Notes under the pieces: generated by a model
What the model was told of the DNA's origin: nothing
Seen by the model: only the letters and a program-made list of their open reading frames with translations
Database searches by the model: none
Program-made: the position numbers and the translations under genes
NCBI GenBank assembly: GCA_902566785.1
Contig: CACFKI010000005.1
Span: 1 to 48,612 of the forward strand
Direction of reading: 5' to 3'
Length of the DNA stretch: 48,612 bases
Source: an uncultured Pelagibacteraceae bacterium
GTDB taxonomy: Bacteria > Pseudomonadota > Alphaproteobacteria > Pelagibacterales > Pelagibacteraceae
Shown here: positions 24,115 to 32,308 of the stretch, in pieces
Numbering within the stretch: position 1 is the stretch's first letter
How the letters are laid out: each line of letters opens with the position of its first letter

Positions 24115-24997
24115 TTAAATTAATTTCTGATTTGATAATATCATGTTCTTGTGATCTTTGATGACTTTCAATTTTTATGAAAAAAAGCTTTATTAAATCA
24201 ACTAAAGATAGAATTGTTTGGGTGATTTTTCCAAAATTATCTACATAAATTTTTCCAGATCTTTTGTAATTTTCAATATTTTTCTTTTTAATTATTTCTT
24301 TTCCAATCTGTCTATAAACTCTTCTTGCAACTATAATTGCAAATCTATATCTAATTGGAATTTTTTTCAGTGAACTGAATGAACTTTCATAAAACATATC
24401 TGCCAACTTTAAAGTTGATTTGATGTTTTCAAAGTCATCTTTAATATATTCTCTATTCATTTTATAGTCCTCTACGACATCCCTAGAAATGTTTGTAAGT
24501 TGCATAGCAATACCTAAATCAATTGCTCCTTTTAGAGCACGCTTATCACTTACATTTAAAATTTTAGCCATCATTAATCCTACTGTTCCTGCAACTCTGT
24601 AAGAATAAACGAGTAACTCTTTAACTGTGTTAAATTGAATTTTATCTTTAAGATCTGACTCTACTCCGTCCACCAAATCTTTAATTACTACATCTGGTAT
24701 TTTTTTATACCCAGAAATAACAATCATATCTGAAATTACTACTTTATTTTTTTCAAATGTCGATGATTGTAAATCATTATTTTTTAAAGTTTCTATTTCT
24801 TTAAAAATTTCTTTTAACTCATTAAATCTTTCTTTTTTAATTTCTAAATTTTGATTAGTATCTGCTACATCATCAAGAACTCTGCAAAAGGCGTAAAGTT
24901 TAGAACACTCTTCATAAGTATCTTTAGGTAAAAAAAAACCAGCCCAATTGAAAGATTTTGCAAAAAGAGCAAGATAATTTTTTTCTTTAATTATCAT
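24101..24997 (-). CDS. crtB: Phytoene synthase CrtB
   Basis: CrtB condenses two geranylgeranyl diphosphates to phytoene, the first committed carotenoid step. The 298-residue product has the SFNWAGFFLP and LYAFCRVLDDVAD motifs near the N-terminus; the Asp-rich DDVAD near residue 41 binds Mg-diphosphate. The second Asp-rich site TNISRDVVEDYKMNREYI lies near 158-175. Its substrate synthase (crtE) is not in the window. The start overlaps the stop of crtI by one base, in a tightly packed crtI-crtB-crtY-blh operon. Confidence 0.95.
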   Translation of the reverse strand: MIIKEKNYLALFAKSFNWAGFFLPKDTYEECSKLYAFCRVLDDVADTNQNLEIKKERFNELKEIFKEIETLKNNDLQSSTFEKNKVVISDMIVISGYKKIPDVVIKDLVDGVESDLKDKIQFNTVKELLVYSYRVAGTVGLMMAKILNVSDKRALKGAIDLGIAMQLTNISRDVVEDYKMNREYIKDDFENIKSTLKLADMFYESSFSSLKKIPIRYRFAIIVARRVYRQIGKEIIKKKNIENYKRSGKIYVDNFGKITQTILSLVDLIKLFFIKIESHQRSQEHDIIKSEINLNERI

Positions 24998-26457
24998 TAA
25001 ATTATTTTATCCAAGACTTTTGCAGATGAAAGCACACCTGGAACACCAGCTCCAGGATGAACACCTGCCCCTACAAAATAAAGTCCATCATAAATCTCTG
25101 ATTTATTATGAAATCTAAAATATGCTGATTGAGAGAATTTTGGTTGAATTGAAAAACCTGAACCATATTTTGTATTAAGCTCTTTCTCAAAATAATCTGG
25201 GGTTAAATAAAAATCTTCAATAATGTTTTCACGAAGATTGGGCATTAAATCTTTTTCCATTTTATCAATTACTAAATTCTTCATTTTCTCACCTTCAATT
25301 TTCCAATCTATTTTTGACTGATTATTAGGTACTGGCACTAAAACATAAAAACAATCATTTCCCTCTGGAGCCATTGATTTATCTGTAGCAGAGGGTCTAT
25401 GAAGGTAATAGCTTATATCATTATTTAATTTTTTGTTATTAAATATATCATCAAGATGCTCTTTATATTTATTTCCAAATTTAATTGTATGATGTTCAAC
25501 ATTTGAAAAAGTTTTTTTTGTTCCAAAGTAATAAACAAATAAACCCATTGAGTATTCCATCCTACTTTTTTTCCAATTAAATAACATTGAGTTGTTATTT
25601 TTACTGTTTAATAATTCTTCATATACAGCTGGGGGATCAGCATTACATACAACATAATTAGCATTTATTTTTCTCTCATTGTCAAGTTGGACGCCTATAA
25701 TTTTATTTTCATTTGAAAGTATCTTACTTACTTCATGTCCTTTAATTATTTCGATACCTTCTTCATTCATTAATTTTTCAAATCCTTTAATTATGTTACC
25801 AGTTCCTCCCATTGAGTAATGTATTCCCCATTTTTTTTCTAAATATAAAATCAATCCATATATAGACGTTGTAGTAAAAGGATTTCCACCAACTAATAAA
25901 GGATGCATACTTAGCATCCTTCTTAGTTTTTCATTTTTTACATATGAGGAAACTAATGAGTATACTGATTTATAACTTTTTAGTTTTAATAAAGCTGGCA
26001 ATTGTTTAAACATGACCACCGGTTTATCAAAAGGAATATCAGCAAGTTCAGTAAAACCTTTATCAAAAATCTTTTTAGTAAAGTTTACTAGTTTTTCATA
26101 ACCAAGGACATCTTCTTTACTAATTTTCTCTATTTGCTTTTTCATATCAGCTTCATCGCCCGAATAGTTAAATTTTGATTTATCTTCAAAAATAAATTGA
26201 TACCAAATTTTGAGAGGAGAAATATTGATATAATCCTTTGGATTTTTTTCGAACATTTCAAATAGTTCATTAATTAAATATGGTGCAGTAATAACAGTTG
26301 GACCACCATCGAATATAAAGCCATTTTTTGAAAATACTCTTGCTCGCCCACCTAGATCAGGATGCTTTTCAATTAATGTGACTTTGTGCCCTTTAGCTTT
26401 TAAACGAAGAGCTGCAGCGATACCACCAAAACCAGAACCAATAACAATAGAATTCAT
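24997..26457 (-). CDS. crtI: Phytoene desaturase CrtI
   Basis: CrtI carries out the desaturations from phytoene to lycopene with FAD at the membrane. The 486-residue product has the N-terminal FAD motif VIGSGFGGIAAALRL and the following GGRARVFSKNGFIFDGGPTV segment, then the C-terminal carotenoid-desaturase signature GLYFVGAGVHPGAGVPGV near residues 457-474. It is the first crt gene after the F0 operon, starting 39 bases after the atpF stop. The spacer is A+T-rich with TATAAA-like hexamers, so a separate promoter is possible but cannot be fixed. Confidence 0.96.
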   Translation of the reverse strand: MNSIVIGSGFGGIAAALRLKAKGHKVTLIEKHPDLGGRARVFSKNGFIFDGGPTVITAPYLINELFEMFEKNPKDYINISPLKIWYQFIFEDKSKFNYSGDEADMKKQIEKISKEDVLGYEKLVNFTKKIFDKGFTELADIPFDKPVVMFKQLPALLKLKSYKSVYSLVSSYVKNEKLRRMLSMHPLLVGGNPFTTTSIYGLILYLEKKWGIHYSMGGTGNIIKGFEKLMNEEGIEIIKGHEVSKILSNENKIIGVQLDNERKINANYVVCNADPPAVYEELLNSKNNNSMLFNWKKSRMEYSMGLFVYYFGTKKTFSNVEHHTIKFGNKYKEHLDDIFNNKKLNNDISYYLHRPSATDKSMAPEGNDCFYVLVPVPNNQSKIDWKIEGEKMKNLVIDKMEKDLMPNLRENIIEDFYLTPDYFEKELNTKYGSGFSIQPKFSQSAYFRFHNKSEIYDGLYFVGAGVHPGAGVPGVLSSAKVLDKII

Positions 26458-26496
26458 TTTTATAATTTATAGTTTTTTTTTTAAATTGTAAGGGTA

Positions 26497-26994
26497 TTAT
26501 GAGTTAATTTTTTTTAACTCGTTCTTAGCTTCTTCGAGATTTTTTTCAAAAATAGCATCTAATTTATTTTTATCTATAGATGTAGTTATTATTTTTTTCA
26601 CCGACTCTAATGCTATTCTAACTGACGTATCTTTGATCTCTTTAATTGCAGCTTCTTTCATTTGATGAATTTTGGTCTCAGCCATTTTCTTTTTAATTTC
26701 AGCAGATTTGTGAAATTTTTCGTTTAATTCTATAATTAATCTTTCACTATCTTTTTTTGCTTGATCAATAATTTTATCTTTTTCAGCATTTGCACTATTA
26801 AGTTTTGATTGAGCTTTATCCAATAGCTCTCGAGACTCACTTCTTAGTTTTTCACTTTCCTCTATCTCATTTTTAATATTAATGATTAAATTGGATAAAG
26901 TTTCATTAACTTTTTGAGGTATTTTAAAATAGATTAATAGACCAAAAAAAAGAAAAAAAGAAATCGCTACCCAAAAAGTTGCATCAATTGTCAT
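26497..26994 (-). CDS. atpF: ATP synthase F0 subunit b
   Basis: Subunit b forms half of the peripheral stalk joining F0 to F1. The 165-residue product has one N-terminal helix (about 5-25, ATFWVAISFFLFFGLLIYFKIP) and a long charged coiled coil to the end. The start is chosen as the ATG at 26994. A TTG two codons upstream (27000) is possible but would overlap the b' stop. It follows the b' gene directly, the paired b/b' arrangement of alphaproteobacteria. The last codons contain an inverted repeat (26501-26520) able to form a hairpin in the mRNA just before the crt genes. Confidence 0.93.
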   Translation of the reverse strand: MTIDATFWVAISFFLFFGLLIYFKIPQKVNETLSNLIINIKNEIEESEKLRSESRELLDKAQSKLNSANAEKDKIIDQAKKDSERLIIELNEKFHKSAEIKKKMAETKIHQMKEAAIKEIKDTSVRIALESVKKIITTSIDKNKLDAIFEKNLEEAKNELKKINS

Positions 26995-26996
26995 GA

Positions 26997-27566
26997 TCAA
27001 TTTCTCCTTTTAGAGATATCCTCCACAATTGCAGAAATACTACTTTGATTAACATCAACTCCTATCAATTGTTTAACTAAATCCGAAGATGTTTCAATTG
27101 CAATTTTCCTTATCTTTTCTGGGGAATTATTCTTCAGAGTTTCAATATCTTTTTCTGCTTTATTTATTTCTTCATTAATTTCTTTTTCCAAGCTTTCTCT
27201 TTTTTTATCTACATCCTTCAATATCTTTTCTCTTGTCTGATTAAATAAATTTTTTGCTTCGTTCTTACTTTGTAAAATTAAATTATCAAATTCTTTAATC
27301 TTGTTTTCACTCTCTAATCTTTGTTTTTCAGCATTTTCAATATTATCAGAAATTTGGGCTTTTCTAGTTTCTAAGTTTTCACTTATTTTTGGTAGAACCA
27401 ATTTAGCAAGAACAATAAACATAAAACCAAAAGTAACAATTAACCAAAATATTTGAGAAAACCAAAACTCAGGATTTAGTTGTGGCATGCCTCCACTTTC
27501 AGCACTGTTTACTTTTGAAAAAACAAAAAAGTAAAATAAAGCGACTTGAGAAAATTTAAAAAACAT
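26997..27566 (-). CDS. atpG: ATP synthase F0 subunit b' (second stalk subunit)
   Basis: This is the second peripheral-stalk subunit, pairing with subunit b. The 189-residue product starts with a hydrophobic leader (about 5-20), then has MPQLNPEFWFSQIFWLIVTFGFMFIVLAKLVLPKI, the usual b' membrane segment, followed by a long coiled coil rich in Lys, Glu and Asn. The N-terminal leader before MPQLNPEFW may be a cleaved signal, as seen in some b' proteins, or an over-long start. The stop lies at the start of atpF. The symbol follows alphaproteobacterial usage for b' and is not F1 gamma. Confidence 0.9.
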   Translation of the reverse strand: MFFKFSQVALFYFFVFSKVNSAESGGMPQLNPEFWFSQIFWLIVTFGFMFIVLAKLVLPKISENLETRKAQISDNIENAEKQRLESENKIKEFDNLILQSKNEAKNLFNQTREKILKDVDKKRESLEKEINEEINKAEKDIETLKNNSPEKIRKIAIETSSDLVKQLIGVDVNQSSISAIVEDISKRRN

Positions 27567-27569
27567 TAA

Positions 27570-27797
27570 TTAAAATGCAAATAAAATTATTAATGCAACA
27601 ACCAAACCAAATAAACCAGTTGCTTCAGCTAAAGCAAAACCTAATAATAAATTTGGAAATTGTTTTTGTGCTGCAGATGGATTTCTCATTGCACCTGATA
27701 GATAATTTCCAAAAATAATTCCTATACCTACACCAGCACCTGCTAAGGCTATTGCCGCAAGTCCTGCTCCAATCATTTTTGCTGCTTCTAATTCCAT
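27570..27797 (-). CDS. atpE: ATP synthase F0 subunit c (proton ring)
   Basis: Subunit c forms the rotating ring that carries protons. The 75-residue hairpin has two membrane helices with the Gly-rich first helix IGAGLAAIALAGAGVGIGIIFG, a polar loop (RNPSAAQKQ) for contact with F1, and the proton-binding Glu in GFALAEATGLFGLVVALI (about residue 58). No sodium-type residues are evident around it. It is preceded by the best ribosome site seen in the window, as expected for a subunit needed in many copies per complex. Confidence 0.97.
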   Translation of the reverse strand: MELEAAKMIGAGLAAIALAGAGVGIGIIFGNYLSGAMRNPSAAQKQFPNLLLGFALAEATGLFGLVVALIILFAF

Positions 27798-27802
27798 TAT
27801 AT

Positions 27803-27808
27803 CCTCCT
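27803..27808 (-). promoter_or_regulatory. Strong ribosome-binding site of atpE
   Basis: On the minus strand AGGAGG lies 5 bases before the atpE ATG. It is a full Shine-Dalgarno in a genome where most genes have weak or no such site, consistent with raised translation of subunit c relative to its operon neighbours. Confidence 0.8.
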
Positions 27809-27816
27809 ATAAGTTG

Positions 27817-28551
27817 TTAATGGTGTAAATTTAATGCATCATTTAAGTAGATGCAGGTTAATATTGCAAAAACATAAGCTTGGAGAAAAGCTACTAATAT
27901 TTCCAAGCCTGTTAAAGCTACTGAAAAGCCTAGTGGCAACCAACCACCGACTATTCCAAGACTTATAACAAAGCCTCCGAATACTTTCATCATTGTGTGA
28001 CCTGCCATCATATTTGCAAACAATCTTACTGATAAACTTACAGGTCTACTTAAATACGAAATAACTTCAATTACCACTATTAAGGGCAAAAGTACTACTG
28101 GGACACCGCTAGGTACAAATAATTTTAAATATCCAAATCCATGTTTCATAAAACCTATTACTGTAACCCCTACAAAAATAAATGCAGCCAGTACAAAAGT
28201 TACAATTATATGACTGGTCACGGTAAATGCGTAAGGTATCATTCCAAACATATTACAAAACAAAACAAACATAAATAAAGAGAAGATAAATGAGAAATAT
28301 GGCTTAGCCTTACTACCAGCTGTATCACTTATCATTTTAGATACGAATGTATAACTGAGTTCTGCGAGTAACTGTATTTTATTTGGTATTAAAGAATTTT
28401 TTTTTGATCCAAGATTAAAAATGATTAAAACGGCTAATGAACTTATAACCATAAACAAACTAGCATTAGTAAATGACAAGTCTATCTCACCTATTTTTAT
28501 TTCTGGTCCAATTCTGTAAACATTGAATTGGTACATTGGATTTGAGGCCAT
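27817..28551 (-). CDS. atpB: ATP synthase F0 subunit a
   Basis: Subunit a provides the two half-channels for protons next to the c ring. The 244-residue membrane protein starts MASNPMYQFNVYRIG, has five to six helices, and carries the essential Arg in SRPVSLSVRLFANMMAGHTMM near residues 166-186. The C-terminal helix ILVAFLQAYVFAILTCIYLNDAL has the conserved Gln and Tyr. It follows atpI by 15 bases and precedes atpE by 19 bases. Confidence 0.97.
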   Translation of the reverse strand: MASNPMYQFNVYRIGPEIKIGEIDLSFTNASLFMVISSLAVLIIFNLGSKKNSLIPNKIQLLAELSYTFVSKMISDTAGSKAKPYFSFIFSLFMFVLFCNMFGMIPYAFTVTSHIIVTFVLAAFIFVGVTVIGFMKHGFGYLKLFVPSGVPVVLLPLIVVIEVISYLSRPVSLSVRLFANMMAGHTMMKVFGGFVISLGIVGGWLPLGFSVALTGLEILVAFLQAYVFAILTCIYLNDALNLHH

Positions 28552-28566
28552 TTTTTCTCTTGTAAC

Positions 28567-28842
28567 TTATTTTTGCATGTTTTTAGCAGATCTGATTACA
28601 TTTAATATGCCAGCAATCACACCTACAAAAAAAAATATTAAAATTAACCAGGGTTTAGTACCAAACCATTCATCCAAAATAAACCCAATAATTGTCCCAA
28701 CAGCTACAGCTGCAACTAATTCTGTACTTAATTTAAAAGCCTCGCCAAAATTTGAATTTTTCTCATTTTTTGAGGAATTTGTTTTATTTTGAATCTTCTT
28801 TTTTGCAATCTCTAGGCGAGTCTTAAGTGATTGTTTTGACAT
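28567..28842 (-). CDS. atpI: AtpI/AtpZ-like F0F1 assembly protein
   Basis: This small protein of 91 residues heads the F0 operon. A charged N-terminal half (residues 1-38) is followed by two helices (about 39-58 and 65-84) with the family stretch STELVAAVAVGTIIGFILDEWFGTKP. AtpI/AtpZ proteins help assemble the c ring or act in Mg/Ca transport; the role in alphaproteobacteria is less sure. The start is directly adjacent to the smc stop, with no bases between, so F0 genes are probably read through from smc or have a promoter within its 3' end. Confidence 0.9.
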   Translation of the reverse strand: MSKQSLKTRLEIAKKKIQNKTNSSKNEKNSNFGEAFKLSTELVAAVAVGTIIGFILDEWFGTKPWLILIFFFVGVIAGILNVIRSAKNMQK

Positions 28843-31239
28843 TTATGCCACCATACTTTCAGCTTTTTGCAAGTCAACTGCAACAAGCTGGCTAACTCCT
28901 TTTTCCGGCATGGTAACACCATAAAGTCTATCCATTTTTGACATTGTTAAAGCGTGATGAGTAACAATGATAAACTTAGTTGATGTTATTTTTGTTAACT
29001 CTCCTAAAAGGCTACAAAATCTTGTTACGTTTGCATCATCAAGGGGAGCATCCACTTCATCAAGAACACAGATTGGTGATGGGTTAGTTAAAAATACTGC
29101 GAAAATAAGAGATAGAGCTGTTAAAGCCTGCTCTCCACCTGAGAGTAATGTAATAGATTGTAATCTTTTTCCAGGAGGACTAACCAATAGATCTAAACCA
29201 GCATCGAGAGGATCATCTGAATCTACTAATTCCAGTTTAGCACTACCTCCATTAAATAGTTTTGTATAAACTTCGTTAAATTTTCTATTTACTTTTTCGA
29301 AAGCATCTAAGAGTCTTTCCCTACCTTTTTGATTTAATTCATTAATACTTTCTTTAAGTTTGATTATTGCAGTTACAAGATCGGCTCTATCTTGTTCCAT
29401 TTTTTTTATTTCATTTTCGTATTTTTCTGTCTCTTCATCTGCTCTCAAATTTACAGATCCTAATTTTTCTCTTTGACGTTTTTTTTCGTCTAAAAGTTCT
29501 TCCTGTGAAAGAGCATCTGGAAATTCATCTTTTTGATCTAGATTAGAAAACTCTAAAATATTATTTTCGTTTAAATTTAATTCTGTTTCTATTCTTTCTA
29601 ATAAATCATTTCTTCTTTTATTAAGACCTTCTATTGTTGCTCCAGAACTAGCTTTTCTCTCTCTAAATTGAATTGTCTCTTCTTTAGTATTATTTAATTC
29701 TGTAGTCAAATTTAAAATCGTAATATCAGTTTCTTCAATTAAAACTTCATTTTCATTTTTTTCATTTTCAGCCAATCTAAGACTCTCTGATATTTGTCCT
29801 TTTTTTTCAGCTTGAGACTGAGGCTGTTTTTCAAATTCATCCAATCTATTTGATAGTTTTTGTTTCCTCTCATTTAATTCTTTAACCATCTTTTCAGAAT
29901 TAATTAATAGGTTTTTCCAACTTTCGACTTCTGTTTCTATAATGTTTATTCTTTCTTTCCTTTTTATAGATTCTTTTTTGATATTTTGATTTTTACTATA
30001 ACTTTCTGCATAAAAATTTATTATTTTTTTAAATTCTTCAATTGCTATTAAAGCTTCATTATTCATGTTTTCTTTTATTAATTGTTTAACCTTATTTATT
30101 TCACTATCTAATTTATTTTGAGAATTTTCCAGGTCAAAATTTGATTGTTTTTCAGTATCATAATATTTAGAATCTATTTCAATTAATTCTTTTTTTTCTT
30201 CTTTAAGCCTTTTCTCATTTGAATTTGCATCAATTATTATACTTTTTTCTCTATCAACATCTTCTGCAATTGTTTTAACCGATAATTTAATGTTATTAAT
30301 TTCATCGTCTATTCTCTTAGTTTCTTCGTCTAAGCTTTTTAATTCTAGATTTAATCTTTGAATTCTCGAGATATTTTCTATATTTTTATCTTTTACAGGA
30401 TTAATTTTATTTGTTTCTGTTGAAATTTTTGTTTCTATTTCATCTATTTTGTCTTTAAATTTTTTAACCTCGTTATCTGCTTCAGTGTTAATTTCATTTT
30501 CAAGTTTTATTTCTTGATCAATATCTTTTAGTTTTAAAAAATATAATCCTGCCTCGATTTTTTTAATTTCCTCAGATATTTCTTTATATTTTGCTGCTTC
30601 TTCTGCTTGTTTTTGAAGCCCTGCTAATTGTCTTTCTTGTTGTCGCCTTAACTCATCTGCTCTTTTTAAATTGTTTTCTGAAGCGTTTAGTCGAAGTTCT
30701 GCCTCATGTCTCCTTGCATGAAGTCCAGCAATTCCTGCTGCTTCCTCTATTATTGCTCTTCTATCAACTGGTTTTGCTGTTACTAATGCTCCAATTCTAC
30801 CTTGGCTTATTAAAGATGGAGAATGTGCTCCAGTAGACAAATCTGCAAAAAACATCTGAGCGTCTTTTGCTCTTACTTCTTTATCATTAATATAAAACTT
30901 TGAACCCTTGTCCTTTTCAATTTTTCTTCTTATTTGAATTTCATCTAAATCTTTATATTGTAACGGACCATCCTTATTATCATTTGAAAGGCCAATTGAG
31001 ACTTCAGCAATGTTTTTTGAAGGTTTATTTGATGTCCCAGAAAAAATAACATCTTCCATGCCTGAACCACGCATACTTTTTGCAGAAGTTTCTCCCATAC
31101 ACCATCTTAGGGATTCAACAATATTTGATTTTCCACAACCATTAGGACCAACAATACCAGTAAGACCATCTTCAATTAAAAAATCTGTCTTGTCAGCAAA
31201 TGATTTAAAACCATTAAGTTGAATTTTTTTAAACTCCAT
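28843..31239 (-). CDS. smc: Chromosome segregation ATPase SMC, short form apparently lacking a hinge
   Basis: SMC ATPases organise and segregate the chromosome. The N-terminal ATPase half has FKSFADKTDF and Walker A GPNGCGKSN (about residues 31-39). The C-terminal half has the signature LLSGGEQALTALSLIF near 688 and Walker B CVLDEVDAPLDDANV near 713. Between them lies only charged coiled coil. At 798 residues it is far shorter than the usual 1150-1200, and the Gly-rich hinge domain expected near the centre is not visible; the mid-region at about 350-420 has almost no Gly. The start is the ATG at 31239; a TTG one codon upstream is less likely. It lies 8 bases after the dsbA-like stop. Confidence 0.93.
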   Translation of the reverse strand: MEFKKIQLNGFKSFADKTDFLIEDGLTGIVGPNGCGKSNIVESLRWCMGETSAKSMRGSGMEDVIFSGTSNKPSKNIAEVSIGLSNDNKDGPLQYKDLDEIQIRRKIEKDKGSKFYINDKEVRAKDAQMFFADLSTGAHSPSLISQGRIGALVTAKPVDRRAIIEEAAGIAGLHARRHEAELRLNASENNLKRADELRRQQERQLAGLQKQAEEAAKYKEISEEIKKIEAGLYFLKLKDIDQEIKLENEINTEADNEVKKFKDKIDEIETKISTETNKINPVKDKNIENISRIQRLNLELKSLDEETKRIDDEINNIKLSVKTIAEDVDREKSIIIDANSNEKRLKEEKKELIEIDSKYYDTEKQSNFDLENSQNKLDSEINKVKQLIKENMNNEALIAIEEFKKIINFYAESYSKNQNIKKESIKRKERINIIETEVESWKNLLINSEKMVKELNERKQKLSNRLDEFEKQPQSQAEKKGQISESLRLAENEKNENEVLIEETDITILNLTTELNNTKEETIQFRERKASSGATIEGLNKRRNDLLERIETELNLNENNILEFSNLDQKDEFPDALSQEELLDEKKRQREKLGSVNLRADEETEKYENEIKKMEQDRADLVTAIIKLKESINELNQKGRERLLDAFEKVNRKFNEVYTKLFNGGSAKLELVDSDDPLDAGLDLLVSPPGKRLQSITLLSGGEQALTALSLIFAVFLTNPSPICVLDEVDAPLDDANVTRFCSLLGELTKITSTKFIIVTHHALTMSKMDRLYGVTMPEKGVSQLVAVDLQKAESMVA

Positions 31240-31247
31240 CAACTAAA

Positions 31248-31829
31248 TTATATCATTTTTTCTAAAGTTTTTTTCAACTTTTTATAGTTTTGAGGATTAT
31301 CAAACTTTTTATCGTTAATTATTAAGGTTGGAGTTGAATCTACCTCGTAGTTTTTTACCCCTTTGATTCGATCATTTAATATATAATCTTCAATATCCTT
31401 ATCGATTAAACAAGCATCTATATCTAAATCCTTGTCGATTTTATTTACAAATTTTTTTAAATTTTCATTTAAATCTTCTATAGATTGACCTTTTACCCAC
31501 TCAGATTGATTCTCAAATAACCTATGCAAAATTTTTGATTTTCCATCATTGCGACAGTGAGCTATTTTGGATGCATTAAATGCTGCTAAATCTAAAGGAA
31601 AATTTCTAAATTCTATTTTTACCAATCCAGTATCAATAAAATCCTTTTTTAAATCAGGATAAACATTTTTATGAAAATTTCCGCAGGCCCCACAAGTTAA
31701 TGACTCAAATACAATTATTTTAACCTTCGCATCCAAATTGCCTTCATAAATGGTTTGAATTTTTTTTTCAGCCAAAACAATTTGGAAATTAAAAAATAAT
31801 ACCAAAAGTATAAATAATTTTTTAGTCAT
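31248..31829 (-). CDS. DsbA-like periplasmic thiol-disulfide protein
   Basis: This secreted thioredoxin-fold protein has 193 residues and a signal peptide (residues 1-20, ending IVLA). The active-site motif is Cys46-Gly-Ala-Cys49 in ESLTCGACGNFH. The cis-Pro loop is VDSTPTLII near residue 166. The pattern IEFRNFPLDLAAFNASKIAHC is typical of the DsbA/DsbG-like Thioredoxin_4 family that oxidises or isomerises periplasmic proteins. It may act on Cys-rich secreted proteins, for example the two paralogues at 17-19 kb, which is speculative. It shares four bases with the dciA-like gene. Confidence 0.9.
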   Translation of the reverse strand: MTKKLFILLVLFFNFQIVLAEKKIQTIYEGNLDAKVKIIVFESLTCGACGNFHKNVYPDLKKDFIDTGLVKIEFRNFPLDLAAFNASKIAHCRNDGKSKILHRLFENQSEWVKGQSIEDLNENLKKFVNKIDKDLDIDACLIDKDIEDYILNDRIKGVKNYEVDSTPTLIINDKKFDNPQNYKKLKKTLEKMI

Positions 31830-32308
31830 TTTTTATTAAAATATTTACTTAATTCTGTTAAAGATTTTTTAACTTTTTCATTTTTTATCTTAGAAATTTC
31901 TAGATTGTACTTGTTATTTGTCGCATTTTTCTTAGTTTTTTCTTTTAAAAAACCATCATTTCCTTCAAAAGAAATAAATTTTAATTTTTCAACTGCATTA
32001 TATCCTAAATAACTATTCAATCTGCTTAATATTTGTTTTTTTGAATATTCAATATCAACCTCATGGCCTCTTTTAACCATTATGCTTAAGTAACTAGGGG
32101 TAATTCGATTGGAGTTTTTAAATGATTTTGGATAGCAAACTTTAAATAATTCCTCCCCTACAATTGATCTCCAATTATCCAATGTTTCTGTGTAAATATG
32201 TCCTTTTTTGCCAATAATTTTTTTTACTTCCTTTGGCAAAGTGTTTTTAAATGATCTTAACCCTTGAATGGTTTTGTATCTATGCTTAGTATTATTCTTA
32301 AAATCCAT
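31826..32308 (-). CDS. DUF721 / DciA-like protein
   Basis: This 160-residue protein has the DUF721 pattern: an N-terminal basic region, then W-x-x-I-V-G-E-x-L at DNWRSIVGEELFKVCYPKSF, then the Y-L-S-I-M-V-K-R...E-I-x-Y...Q-I-x-x-x-L-N...L-G segment. DciA proteins of this family load or regulate the replicative helicase DnaB in bacteria lacking DnaC. The chosen ATG at 32308 abuts the mutY ATG at 32309. A start 4 codons upstream (32320) would overlap mutY. The assignment to DciA rather than a generic DUF721 protein is from family knowledge. Confidence 0.75.
   Translation of the reverse strand: MDFKNNTKHRYKTIQGLRSFKNTLPKEVKKIIGKKGHIYTETLDNWRSIVGEELFKVCYPKSFKNSNRITPSYLSIMVKRGHEVDIEYSKKQILSRLNSYLGYNAVEKLKFISFEGNDGFLKEKTKKNATNNKYNLEISKIKNEKVKKSLTELSKYFNKK

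Noticed and set aside
30591-30836. Leu-rich plus-strand open frame inside smc
   Set aside because: It is the antisense shadow of the coiled-coil part of smc, where Lys/Glu codons read backward as Leu/Phe.
32264-32308. Longer N-terminus of MutY
   Set aside because: The extra 15 codons do not match the family, and they overlap the start of the divergent gene; the ATG at 32309 fits the usual MutY N-terminus.
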